Below are positions 53,787 through 62,948 of a stretch of DNA of 64,000 bases, one piece after another; position 1 is the first letter of the stretch; every line of letters starts with the position of its first letter. The DNA is taken from assembly GCF_024494695.1 (NCBI RefSeq), contig NZ_JANHDP010000001.1, positions 620,001 through 684,000 of the forward strand, given 5' to 3'. This DNA comes from Natronoarchaeum rubrum (GTDB lineage Archaea; Halobacteriota; Halobacteria; Halobacteriales; Natronoarchaeaceae). The notes under the pieces were generated by a model, which was given only the letters and a program-made list of their open reading frames with translations, was not told the DNA's origin and did no database searches. The position numbers and the translations under genes are program-made.

Positions 53787-54029
53787 ATGGTACCGACGGT
53801 CGAGTGCTGCCTGCGAAACGTCACCGCGGAGTGTCGAACCGCCGCGCGCCGGCGAGGGATCGAGCTCTCGATCGCACCCTGTCGGGAGCGCTGCGACGCC
53901 TGCCGGGCCGGGCCGTTCGTGCTCGTCGACGGCGACCTGCGGACCGGCGCGGAGTTCGCGACGGTGCTCGACGGCGTCGAAACGGCGTCGAGCGACGACA
54001 CCGAGATCCCTCCGGAGGACGAACCGTGA
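53787..54029 (+). CDS. DUF1450-like cysteine-rich small protein
   Basis: An 80-aa protein. VECCLRNVTAECRTAARRRG, then CRERCDACRAGPFVLVDGDL resembles DUF1450 (YuzB family): Cys residues in the first strand and a CxxxCxxC site followed by PFxLVDG. It may bind a metal or an iron-sulfur cluster, or act in a disulfide reaction. Its stop codon overlaps the GTG start of the sulfatase gene by 4 nt, so the two are translated together. Confidence 0.65.
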   Translation: MVPTVECCLRNVTAECRTAARRRGIELSIAPCRERCDACRAGPFVLVDGDLRTGAEFATVLDGVETASSDDTEIPPEDEP

Positions 54030-55594
54030 CGAACGTCCTCCTGCTCTCGATCGACAGCTTACGCCGGGACTTCCTCGGCGCGTACGCCGACGAGCCCCAC
54101 TGCGTCGACTACGGCGTCGAGACGCCGAACCTCGACCGGTTCGCCGAGCGCGCCGCGACGTTCGACACTCACTACGCCGGGAGCCTGCCGTGCATGCCCG
54201 CCCGGCGCGAGTGGCACGCCGGCGTCCAGGAGTTCCTCTGGCGCTCCTGGGGGCCGATCGAGCCCTCCGACGACCACCTCGCACGGGTCGCGCGCGACGA
54301 CGGCGTCCTGACCCAGTTGATCACCGATCACTTCCACTACTTCCAGCACGGCGCCCACGGCTACTACGAGGACTACACGGGCTTCGAGTTCGTGCGGGGC
54401 CACGAGTACGACGCCTGGCAGACCGCCCCCAGACAGCCCGACGATCGCCTGCTCGACCAGACCCTCGATCGCGAGACCGACCCGCCCGGCGGCGTCGGCT
54501 ACGTCAACCGGTCGGTGTACGCCCGGAACGCCGCCCGGCGCGGCGTCGAGGACGACGAGCGCAACGCGTTCGCACCGCGGCTGTTCTCGCGGGCCGCGGA
54601 GTGGCTTCGCGCAAACCGGGAGTGGGACCGGTGGCTCTGCTACGTCGACAGCTTCGACGTCCACGAGCCGTTCCACTGTCCGGAGCCGTACGCCTCCATG
54701 TACACCGACGAGGACCCGCGCGACCCCGACCTCGACGTCTGGCCGTACTACGGCCCGGTCGACGAAGGGCAAAGCCAACTCTCCGACCGCCAGCTCGAAT
54801 TCGTCCGCTCCCAGTTCGCCGGCAAGGTCACCATGGCCGACGAGTGGTTCGGGCGCGTGCTCGACGCGTTAGACGACGAGGAGCTGTGGGACGACACCGC
54901 GGTTATCGTCACGAGCGATCACGGCTTCCTGCTCGGCGAGCACGGCTGGGTCGGGAAGAACGAGCCGCCGGTGTACGACGTGCTCGCGCGGACGCCGCTG
55001 TTCGTCTGGCATCCCGAGGGCGCGCACAACGGCGAGCGGATCGCGTCGCTCACCTCGGCGGTCGACCTGTACGCGACCGTGCTGGATCTGCTCGGTATCG
55101 ACGCCGAGGCCGCCGATCGCGTCCACAGCCGGAGTCTCCTGCCCTTGCTCGCGGGTGATGCCGACGCCGATGATCTCCACGCCCACCGCGATCGGGCGCT
55201 GTACGGCTACTGGGGATCGGCGGTCAACGTCACCGACGGCGAGTACACGTACCTCCACCCCTGTGACCCGTCGGTCGAGAGCTACTGCCACTCGACGACG
55301 ATGATGAACGCCCGGGGGTTCCCGCTGCCGACGACGCCGAAGACCGACGCCGAGGCCGGCGGGTTCGTCGCCCACGCCGACGGTCCAGTCTGGCGGTTCG
55401 CGGCCGACAGCTACGCTCAGCTCGACGAGCCGTTGCTGTTCGACGTTCGCGACGATCCGACCCAGGAGACGAACCTCGCCGACGAGCGCACCGAGGAGCG
55501 CGAGCGACTACGGGCGGAACTGGTCGCGGGCCTCGAGGCCCTCGACGCGCCCGAGCATCAGCTCGACCGGCTGAACTTGGACCCGCCCGCGTGA
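54026..55594 (+). CDS. Sulfatase with formylglycine motif
   Basis: A 522-aa protein of the alkaline phosphatase/sulfatase superfamily, starting with GTG at 54026. The metal site begins LLSIDSLRRDFLG, and the active-site motif is GSLPCMPARR, in which Cys56 of C-x-P-x-R would be oxidised to formylglycine. VIVTSDHGFLLGEHGWVGK is the second metal site. It lacks a signal peptide, so it acts in the cytoplasm unless exported otherwise. The substrate, possibly a sulfated polysaccharide or glycan, is unknown. Confidence 0.88.
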   Translation: MTNVLLLSIDSLRRDFLGAYADEPHCVDYGVETPNLDRFAERAATFDTHYAGSLPCMPARREWHAGVQEFLWRSWGPIEPSDDHLARVARDDGVLTQLITDHFHYFQHGAHGYYEDYTGFEFVRGHEYDAWQTAPRQPDDRLLDQTLDRETDPPGGVGYVNRSVYARNAARRGVEDDERNAFAPRLFSRAAEWLRANREWDRWLCYVDSFDVHEPFHCPEPYASMYTDEDPRDPDLDVWPYYGPVDEGQSQLSDRQLEFVRSQFAGKVTMADEWFGRVLDALDDEELWDDTAVIVTSDHGFLLGEHGWVGKNEPPVYDVLARTPLFVWHPEGAHNGERIASLTSAVDLYATVLDLLGIDAEAADRVHSRSLLPLLAGDADADDLHAHRDRALYGYWGSAVNVTDGEYTYLHPCDPSVESYCHSTTMMNARGFPLPTTPKTDAEAGGFVAHADGPVWRFAADSYAQLDEPLLFDVRDDPTQETNLADERTEERERLRAELVAGLEALDAPEHQLDRLNLDPPA

Positions 55595-55756
55595 CGTGCT
55601 CCACGGCACCACACCACGGGAACCAATCCTCGCCACGCCGGACGGCACCGAAACCAATCGGCTACAAGCGTCAGTATATATTATAGAACGGGGTGCGAAC
55701 CTACTTTTAGCCCAATAACGGCTTACAGGGCATCCGTCGTAGCGCACCTGTAACCT

Positions 55757-57214
55757 ATGCGAGACTCACCGAATATCGCGGTCGTCGTGATGGATACTGC
55801 ACGGGACAGCGACGTGACATCTTCTACCGCCCCGACGGTCGCGGAACTCGGGGAGGCCGGCACCCGCTACACTCGGGCGTTTTCGGCGGCGCCGTGGACG
55901 CTACCCTCGCACGGATCGATGTTCACGGGCTGTTACCCCTCCAAGCACGGGGCGTACTCGGGCCACGAACACCTCGACGGCGCGCTGCCGACGCTCCCCG
56001 AACTGCTCGGAGACGCCGGCTACGAGACGTTCGGCGTCACCAACAACACCTGGATCACCGACGAGTTCGGGTTCGGACGCGGCTTCGACCGGTTGCGGAA
56101 GGCCTGGCAGCTGCTCCCCGGCGACGGCAACATGCTCTGGGAGATGGTCCAGGTGCAAGACGAGGAGCGCTCGCAAGGGCTTCTCGAACGCGCGATGTCC
56201 GGCAATCCGATACGTAACGCCGTCAACGCGGCGTACGCTCGCCTGGCGTACGCTCGGCGCGACAGCGGTGCCGGGCGAACGGTCGACCTGATCGACGACT
56301 GGCTCGGCGGCCGAAACGACGACCGCCCGTTCTTCCTGTTCGCGAACTGCATCGAACCGCACCTGGAGTACGAACCGGCCCGCGAGTACGCCGAGACGTT
56401 CCTGCCCGACGACGTCGACTACGCCGACGCGACGGCGCTCGAACAGGATCCCTGGGAGTACCTCGTCGGCAACGTCAACCACTCCAGCGAGGAGTTCGAC
56501 GTGCTCCGGGCGCTGTACCGCGCCGAGATCGCATCGCTCGACGATCAGATCGCCGCGCTTCGCGACGCGCTCGTCGCCGCGGGCGAGTGGGAAGACACGA
56601 TCCTCGTCGTCGTCGGCGACCACGGCGAGAACGTCGGCGACCACGGGATGATGGACCACCAGTACTGCCTGTACGACACACTGTTGCACGTCCCGCTCGT
56701 GATCTGCGGCCCCGGCTTCGAGGACGGCGACGAGGTCGACGACCTGACGAGCCTCGTCGATCTCGTGCCGACGCTGCTTGACGCCGCCGGCGTCGACGCA
56801 CCCGACGCCCGCGAGCGGTTCCAGGGCCGGTCGGTCCATCCGGACGCCGACGCCGAACCGCGCGAGGAACTTTACGCCGAGTACATGAACCCTCAGCCGA
56901 CGATGGCCGCGCTGGAGCGTCAGGTGGGCGAGCTGCCCGAGTACGTCTACCGCTTCGACCGGTCGCTCCGAGCTGTGCGCACGGAGGAGTACAAGTTCAT
57001 CCGCGGCTCTGACGGCACCAGAGAGCTGTATCACGTCGCCGAGGACTCGGCCGAGCGGTCGAGTCTGGAGAACGAGCGCCCCGAGATGGTGACGGAGATG
57101 GAAGAGCAACTCGACGAGTGGCTCGACTCGTTCGAGCGCGCCGAGACGAGCGAAGAGGTCGACATCAGCGGCGCGCGGAAGCAGCAACTGGAGGAACTGG
57201 GCTATCTGCAGTAA
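55757..57214 (+). CDS. Sulfatase-like hydrolase without the Cys/Ser motif
   Basis: A 485-aa protein of the same superfamily. The position of the formylglycine Cys holds Thr48 in SAAPWTLPSHGSMFTG, and the Arg of C-x-P-x-R is His52. The metal sites VVVMDTARDSD and VVVGDHGENVGDHGMMDHQ remain. Haloarchaeal members of this type may be phosphotransferases or phosphodiesterases acting in lipid or glycan modification rather than sulfatases. A TATA-like TATATATTATA near 55680 gives a leader of about 50 nt. Confidence 0.85.
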   Translation: MRDSPNIAVVVMDTARDSDVTSSTAPTVAELGEAGTRYTRAFSAAPWTLPSHGSMFTGCYPSKHGAYSGHEHLDGALPTLPELLGDAGYETFGVTNNTWITDEFGFGRGFDRLRKAWQLLPGDGNMLWEMVQVQDEERSQGLLERAMSGNPIRNAVNAAYARLAYARRDSGAGRTVDLIDDWLGGRNDDRPFFLFANCIEPHLEYEPAREYAETFLPDDVDYADATALEQDPWEYLVGNVNHSSEEFDVLRALYRAEIASLDDQIAALRDALVAAGEWEDTILVVVGDHGENVGDHGMMDHQYCLYDTLLHVPLVICGPGFEDGDEVDDLTSLVDLVPTLLDAAGVDAPDARERFQGRSVHPDADAEPREELYAEYMNPQPTMAALERQVGELPEYVYRFDRSLRAVRTEEYKFIRGSDGTRELYHVAEDSAERSSLENERPEMVTEMEEQLDEWLDSFERAETSEEVDISGARKQQLEELGYLQ

Positions 57215-57299
57215 CGGGCGGTAGTAACGCGGATTCTTCTCCGGGACCGTCGCGAGACCTGCGTTCAGCGGCGGAACAGCTGATCGCCACGAGCACCGA

Positions 57300-57524
57300 T
57301 CAATGCTCTCGAATCCGCGTTTCGACGACGTGGCATCTTCGAGGAAGCTCGATAACCAACTCCTCGTAGACCTTCTCCGGTGAGGGATCGGGACTATCGA
57401 TCGCCGTTTCGACGTTCGAGACCACTGTCTGCACCTCACCCGCGATATCGCCGTCGTACTCTACCGACCGATCTCGCCGCACGACTCCCCGATCGCCGTT
57501 CTCGTCGATGAAGAGGAGGTCCAT
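57300..57524 (-). CDS. Small haloarchaeal protein, unknown
   Basis: A 74-aa protein beginning MDLLFIDENGDRGVVRRDRS and ending PRRCHVVETRIREH. I recognise no family. The start at 57524 is preferred over a GTG at 57581 because GTTTATCTA near 57555 (minus strand) lies about 30 nt upstream. Composition fits the host. Confidence 0.5.
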   Translation of the reverse strand: MDLLFIDENGDRGVVRRDRSVEYDGDIAGEVQTVVSNVETAIDSPDPSPEKVYEELVIELPRRCHVVETRIREH

Positions 57525-57690
57525 TGTCTCGAGATTCGTTAGCACGGGTAGATAAACGCTCTCGGACTCGGATCGCCACACGACACGTAGCTGGTCGTTC
57601 TCGCGGACGGATCATAGTTGACTGATCGATCCGCGCGCGAGCACGAACACCGACGACGAATTTCCAATCGGGCGAACCGCTCGCGGTCGG

Positions 57691-60618
57691 TCAGTCCCAG
57701 AACGACTGCGTCCGCGCGTACTGCCGTTCCTGCTCCAGAATGTCCCGGTAGAACGCGTCCTCGTCCTCCCGGAGCTTGTTGATGATCCGGGCGGCGTTGT
57801 GCGGCCCGACGCCGCGGGCCGCCAGCGCGATGACGGCTTGCTTGCCGTGGCTCTGAACGAGACTCCCGGACCGAAACGCCCGCTCGGTCATCTCCTCTTG
57901 CTCCTCGTTTTTATCCTGCGAGCGGACCGCCTGTACCACCTCGTCGGCCCACGGATTCAGCGCGGCGATCCGGGTCGAGCCGCACTCGGGACACGTCGGC
58001 CGGTCGCGCACCCTGCGCACCGGCTTCGAGGTCTTCCAGTCGGTGCAGTGGAGACACAGCAGGATCACCCGATCGTTCTGGATGCGCTCGCGGACCGTCT
58101 CGATGACGCTCGCGTCGGCGTTCTCCGGGGAGAGCAACTCTTGGCCCGACGAGCGCCCGCCGGCACCGATCGGCGTGTGGCCGCCGACGGTCTCGACGAC
58201 GAGTTCGCTCGACTGGATCGCGTCCAGCACCTCGCCGGCGGCGTCGACCGCCAAGTCCTCGTGGAACACCTCGCGGACGGCCTCCTCGTAGACGGGGGTA
58301 TCTTCGAGCGCCGCCAGCAGGCGGTTCTGGGAGACGCTCGCGTCGCCCTGCCAGCGCTTGATTCGGCCGAACTGCTCGGCGACCTGCGCGAGCCGGAACT
58401 TCAGCGCGTCGGAGTTCTTGAGGCTCAGCTCGATGATCGCCCTGACGTGGTCGGGGTCGGTCTCCTCCAATACCTCGACGATCTCCGGCGTCGAGATGCT
58501 GGTCGGCACTTCGAGTTCGATCCGGTACGGGTCGACCTCCAGCCCGACCGACGACCCGCTACGCTGGCCCAGCATCGACGACAGCAGCCGGCCCAGCGTC
58601 TCGTTGACAGTGTGGCCCAGACAGGCGTTCACCACGACGGTCCGGCCCTGACGCTCGATCAGAATTCGGTCGTCGGTCGGCAACGGCGACCCCGCCTCGA
58701 CGTGACGCCGAACCTGCTCTAAGGCTTCGCTCGCGGTGAACTGGTCGGTCGGATAGCGCCCGGTGAACTCACCCGCGACCGCGGCGGCGTCCACAATTCC
58801 GCTCTCAGACGGACCCCGGGAAAACTGCGGTCCTGCGACGCGGCGCATCTCGCCCACCTCGCCGGCAACTGCCTCGGGGACCGGGATCTCCTGGCCGATC
58901 CAGGACGGCACCTCGCCGGCGGGATCCTCGATCGGCGAGACCTTCACCTCGCTTTCCTCGTCGTCGATCGTCGTGATCCGCCACATCTCGCCGCGCTGGA
59001 TGAACACCTCGCCGGGCTGGGCGAAGTTGACGACGAACCGCTCGTCTAACGTGCCGATCTGGCGGCCGCTGGCGACGTCGTGGACCTCGTAGGTCTCCTC
59101 GTCGGGGATCATCGAGAGGTTGGCGTACACGTACTGCCAGGTGCCGCCGGTCTTCTCGATCCGGTCGTACTCCTCTTCGAGCCAGATCACCCGGTTGTCC
59201 GCCAGTTCGCGGACGACTTCGCGGAACGTCTCCTCCGGAAGGTTCCGGAACGGGTACGCCGCGGTGACGATATCGTAGGCTTCGCGGGCGCCGATCTCCT
59301 CGTGGCCCATCGCCAGCGCGACGATCTGGTTCGCGACGGCGTCGAGACTGCCCTCGTGGATCGGCAGGCGCTCGACCTCGCCGGCCTTCGCGCGGCGGGC
59401 GATCGCCAGCGCCTCGAACGTGTCGTCCGGTCGGGTCGTGAGGATCGTCCCGCGCGAGATCTGGTCGCTGCGGTGGCCCGCGCGCCCGACGCGCTGGAGG
59501 ATTCGGGTGACCTGCCGGGGGCTGGAGTACTGGACGACGTGGTCGACGTGGCCCACGTCGATCCCCAACTCCATCGAGGAGGTACACAGCAAGGCGTCGA
59601 TCTCGCCGGCCTTGAACCGGTCCTCGACGTCGATCCGGGCCTCCTTCGAGAGCGAGCCGTGGTGAACGCCGACCGAGACCTCGGCGCCGGGAGCGTCTGC
59701 CGAGCCGTCCGGTCCGATCGCTTTGAACCGCGATCCCAGCGCCTCTGCAGTTTGTCGGGTGTTGACGAAGATCAGGGTCGACTCGTTCTCGTCGACGATC
59801 TCGGCGATCGCCCGGACGTGGCTGGCGATCTCGGCCGAGGTCATCAGCTGCCCCGAAAGCGTCTCGTCGGCGTCGGTGATCTCGGGCTCTCTGACCGCGA
59901 GGTCGATCCGGCTCCCGACGTCGACCTCCCGAATCGCGCAGGGCCGGCCGCCCGTGAGGAAGTCGGCGACCTCCTGAGGATCACCCACCGTCGCCGAGAG
60001 GCCGATCCGCTGGAACGGTCCCGCCACCTCGCGCAGGCGCTCCAGCGCGATCGAGAGCTGGGCGCCGCGCTTCGACGCCGCCAGTTCGTGGACCTCGTCG
60101 ATCACGACGTGGTCGATCGTCGACAGCGCTTTGCGGAGTTTCGACCCGGTAAACATCGCCTGCAGCGTCTCCGGCGTCGTGACGAGCACGTCCGGCGGGT
60201 CCGACGCCTGCTTCTGGCGCTGGTAGTCGGTCGTGTCGCCGTGACGCACGTCGACCTCGACGTCCAACTGCTTGCCCCACCACTCCAGTCGCTCGCGCAT
60301 ATCACGGTTCAGCGCGCGCAGCGGCGTGATATACAGCGCGGCGAACCCCTCGTAGGGATCGGCTTCAGCTTCGGTCTCGGCAGCGGCCGCCCTCCGCCGC
60401 TCCGCGATGGCGTCGAACACCGGCAACATCGCGGTCTCGGTCTTGCCGGTCCCCGTGGGCGCGATCACCAGCGCGTTCTCGCCGGCCGCAAGCGGCGGGA
60501 TCGCCCGACGCTGGGGCTCGGTCGGCGTCTCGAATCCCCGCTCGGACAGCGCCGCGCGAACGTCCGGTCCGAGGCGCGCGAACGCCGCCGGATCGGGTGC
60601 GATCTCCCCCTCCGTCAT
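57691..60618 (-). CDS. lhr: Lhr-type ATP-dependent DNA helicase
   Basis: A 975-aa superfamily 2 helicase. Walker A APTGTGKT is at 53-60 and DEVHE at 174-178; SSMELGIDVGHVD and QRVGRAGHR are motifs V and VI. A winged-helix region and the beta-barrel Lhr core follow. Near the C-terminus LCLHCTDWKTSKP, then PTCPECGSTRIAAL gives a four-Cys zinc site. Archaeal Lhr unwinds forked DNA and DNA-RNA hybrids at damaged replication forks. The start at 60618 gives the family-like MTEGEIAPDPAAF. Confidence 0.94.
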   Translation of the reverse strand: MTEGEIAPDPAAFARLGPDVRAALSERGFETPTEPQRRAIPPLAAGENALVIAPTGTGKTETAMLPVFDAIAERRRAAAAETEAEADPYEGFAALYITPLRALNRDMRERLEWWGKQLDVEVDVRHGDTTDYQRQKQASDPPDVLVTTPETLQAMFTGSKLRKALSTIDHVVIDEVHELAASKRGAQLSIALERLREVAGPFQRIGLSATVGDPQEVADFLTGGRPCAIREVDVGSRIDLAVREPEITDADETLSGQLMTSAEIASHVRAIAEIVDENESTLIFVNTRQTAEALGSRFKAIGPDGSADAPGAEVSVGVHHGSLSKEARIDVEDRFKAGEIDALLCTSSMELGIDVGHVDHVVQYSSPRQVTRILQRVGRAGHRSDQISRGTILTTRPDDTFEALAIARRAKAGEVERLPIHEGSLDAVANQIVALAMGHEEIGAREAYDIVTAAYPFRNLPEETFREVVRELADNRVIWLEEEYDRIEKTGGTWQYVYANLSMIPDEETYEVHDVASGRQIGTLDERFVVNFAQPGEVFIQRGEMWRITTIDDEESEVKVSPIEDPAGEVPSWIGQEIPVPEAVAGEVGEMRRVAGPQFSRGPSESGIVDAAAVAGEFTGRYPTDQFTASEALEQVRRHVEAGSPLPTDDRILIERQGRTVVVNACLGHTVNETLGRLLSSMLGQRSGSSVGLEVDPYRIELEVPTSISTPEIVEVLEETDPDHVRAIIELSLKNSDALKFRLAQVAEQFGRIKRWQGDASVSQNRLLAALEDTPVYEEAVREVFHEDLAVDAAGEVLDAIQSSELVVETVGGHTPIGAGGRSSGQELLSPENADASVIETVRERIQNDRVILLCLHCTDWKTSKPVRRVRDRPTCPECGSTRIAALNPWADEVVQAVRSQDKNEEQEEMTERAFRSGSLVQSHGKQAVIALAARGVGPHNAARIINKLREDEDAFYRDILEQERQYARTQSFWD

Positions 60619-60899
60619 CGCGGGCGAGTAGGGTCGGGACGCGGTTAAGCCATTTGTTCGGCGCTCGGCGGCGCGTTACCCCGTCGAGCGGCGTCTTCTC
60701 GCGCTCGTCGTTCGAGGCGAATCTCGGTCAGCGGGCGAGTAACGACCACATACTCAAGGCCGGTTTTCTCGTAGAGCGATTCGGGATTCCGGGGCGCAAC
60801 GCCGGCCCGGTATCGGCGGCGGCGACGGACCGCTACCGGCCGCGACGACCGCCAGCGCCGCCGATCGACATCAGCGCCCCGCCGTCCGCTACCCGCCCT

Positions 60900-61628
60900 A
60901 TGACCTCCGACTCGACGTTCGTCCGACTGCTCGCCGCGCCGCTCCGGATCGCGTACCGACTGGTGACCTCGCTGGTGGCGGTCGCTCTCGGACTGGTGAA
61001 ACTCGTCGTCGTGGCGGCGCTGTTCGTCGTCGCGTCCGCGTTCGTGCTCCAGGCCGTCGGCGTCGGAGTCGATCCCGGCGCCGTCGGCCTTCCCGACCCG
61101 CTCGACGACGGCGCCGAGATGGCACCGGGCGATCCGAACGAATCCGGCTACACCGACGGGAGCGTCGAGATCGACAGCGGAACCGTCGAGCGACTGGTCC
61201 ACGAGAAGGTCAACGAGCGCCGAACCGAGCGGGGGCTCGACCCGCTGGAGTGGAATCCGACGGCGGCGTCGGTCTCGCGCGCCCACAGCGAGGACATGGC
61301 CGACCGGGACTACTTCTCGCACACTAATCCCGACGGGCAGGGGCCGTTCGATCGGTACCGGGAGGTCGCGTCGGGCTGTCGCGCCTACGGCGAGAACATC
61401 GCGCTCTCGTGGGCGGGGCGACCGGTCGAGACCGACAGCGGCGCCGTCGAGACCTACGAGAGCGACGAGGAACTGGCGACGGCGCTGGTCGGCCAGTGGA
61501 TGAACTCCACGGGCCACCGCGAGAACATGCTCCGGGAGCGCTGGGAGAGCGGCGGCGTCGGCGTCTACATCACCGACGACGGGAAGGTGCTTGCCACCCA
61601 CAACTTCTGTCGCGGATGGACGCTGTAA
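60900..61628 (+). CDS. CAP-domain protein with N-terminal membrane anchor
   Basis: A 242-aa protein. A basic stretch and one long hydrophobic helix (about 22-58) anchor it; the CAP (SCP/PR1) domain lies outside, from about residue 98: VHEKVNERRTERGLDPLEWN, HSEDMADRDYFSHTNPDGQ, YGENIALSW and STGHRENMLRERW, with the conserved His and Glu. Archaeal and bacterial members are secreted or surface proteins of unclear role, possibly peptidases or lipid binders. Confidence 0.9.
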   Translation: MTSDSTFVRLLAAPLRIAYRLVTSLVAVALGLVKLVVVAALFVVASAFVLQAVGVGVDPGAVGLPDPLDDGAEMAPGDPNESGYTDGSVEIDSGTVERLVHEKVNERRTERGLDPLEWNPTAASVSRAHSEDMADRDYFSHTNPDGQGPFDRYREVASGCRAYGENIALSWAGRPVETDSGAVETYESDEELATALVGQWMNSTGHRENMLRERWESGGVGVYITDDGKVLATHNFCRGWTL

Positions 61629-61655
61629 GAACGTTCGAGGGGATCGACAGTCCGA

Positions 61656-61793
61656 TCACTCGCGAGCGACCGCGATATTGATCGTCTGGGCGCCACAGCG
61701 AGGACAGACGCCGCTGGTGTCCGTCGTCGTCCGCATTTCGCAGCGGGTGCACTCGTAGGTCGGTCGGACGGGGGTGTACGGATCTCCGCGCAT
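61656..61793 (-). CDS. 45-aa rubrerythrin-like zinc-ribbon protein (copy 1)
   Basis: An intact short frame on the minus strand: MRGDPYTPVRPTYECTRCEM, then a stretch ending VCPRCGAQTINIAVARE. Two CxxC pairs (residues 15-18 and 31-34) would bind one zinc or iron. The family (DUF7129-like, annotated as rubrerythrin-like) is haloarchaeal. It is paralogous to the next gene, with the phrase DP(Y/H)TPxxxxYECTxC shared. Confidence 0.75.
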   Translation of the reverse strand: MRGDPYTPVRPTYECTRCEMRTTTDTSGVCPRCGAQTINIAVARE

Positions 61794-61954
61794 GGTACTC
61801 GAATACCAGTTCGCGACGAGCGGCTATATCTGTTCCTAGCAGTTCGTCGATTATGCAACTACTTTCGAAAATACAGGGCATTCGTACACATGATTCCGAG
61901 AAAACGGTTAGATGGAGAGAACAGATCAGCGGCGTCGTGAAGCGCCGCTGGCGC

Positions 61955-62095
61955 TCACCACCGCCCGACGGCCACGTTTCGGACCGTGCCGCCGCACTCG
62001 GGACACTCGCCGACCGCTTCGCCGGTCGTCCTGTTGAGACACTCGGTACACTCGTAGCGTTTCTCCGACGGCGTGTGCGGATCTGTGAACACCAT
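61955..62095 (-). CDS. 46-aa rubrerythrin-like zinc-ribbon protein (copy 2)
   Basis: MVFTDPHTPSEKRYECTECL, then ECPECGGTVRNVAVGRW. The CxxC spacing, the N-terminal DPHTP phrase and the C-terminal N(I/V)AV(A/G)R match copy 1, so this is a tandem duplication on the same strand, 161 nt apart. Function unknown; the two may bind different partners. Confidence 0.75.
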   Translation of the reverse strand: MVFTDPHTPSEKRYECTECLNRTTGEAVGECPECGGTVRNVAVGRW

Positions 62096-62198
62096 GTGGG
62101 AAGTTGACGAACAACAACGGTTAAGGATTGCCCATAATCAGAACAATCGAACTAATAGTCCCTCATATTTTGCCCGGACGTACGGTTCTCGCGGGCCG

Positions 62199-62948
62199 TC
62201 AGATATCGCCGTACGCCCCGAGCCGCGTCCCGTCGAGCAGGTACGCCTGCCCGTCAGCCAACCCCTGCGGCAAGAACGGCGCCAGAAAGTCGTCCCCGGC
62301 GACGTTGACCCACGTCCCGCCCACGAGGTCGTTGTACGCCGGGAACGCGATCAGCTCCGGATCGGTCCACTCGACGCCGTCGAGTCGGTCCGCGACGGCG
62401 GTGCGGTCGAGCGGGCCGCGCAGCCAGACGCGCTCGACGCGACTGCCGCCGACCTCGTCTTCGAGGCGGACGCAGGGGTGCTCGTGGCCGATACAGACTA
62501 CGTCGGCCGAGAGCACCTCCGGGGCCGGCCAGGTGTGGCCGTGGACGAAGCCGACGGCGCCGATGCGCACCCCGGCGCCGTCGGTGACGTCGACGCCCTC
62601 GATCCACGACTCGATGTCGCCGTCGTGGTTCCCCTTTACCAGGGTGACGGCGACGCCGTCGGGCAGCGACTCGACGAGCACCTCGATTTCGCCGCGCTCG
62701 GCGCCGCCGGGGCCGCCGATCGAGTGCATAAAGTCGCCCAGCACCACGAGCCGATCGGCGTCGGTCCGTTCGACGAGGTCGAGCACGCGCTCGCGGCGCT
62801 CCTCGGCGCGGCTCTCCAGGTTGATGCCCCGCTCCGATCGAAAGGCGGCCTCGACGCCGGCGTGAACGTCCGCGATCACGAGCCCGCGCTCCTCGCCGAG
62901 GTCGGCGGTCGCGGCCGGTGCCCCGGGAATCGGCTCGACGAGCGCCAT
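62199..62948 (-). CDS. Metallophosphoesterase, RPA operon type (Rpe)
   Basis: A 249-aa calcineurin-like phosphoesterase. Metal ligands are DVHAG at 27-31, GDFMH at 71-75, GNHDG at 106-110, HGHT at 136-139 and GHEHP at 154-158, a complete two-metal site. In Haloferax an enzyme of this family is encoded in the rpa1 operon after an RPA-associated protein. The same order is seen here: its ATG overlaps the last base of the upstream RPAP-like gene. Confidence 0.85.
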   Translation of the reverse strand: MALVEPIPGAPAATADLGEERGLVIADVHAGVEAAFRSERGINLESRAEERRERVLDLVERTDADRLVVLGDFMHSIGGPGGAERGEIEVLVESLPDGVAVTLVKGNHDGDIESWIEGVDVTDGAGVRIGAVGFVHGHTWPAPEVLSADVVCIGHEHPCVRLEDEVGGSRVERVWLRGPLDRTAVADRLDGVEWTDPELIAFPAYNDLVGGTWVNVAGDDFLAPFLPQGLADGQAYLLDGTRLGAYGDI

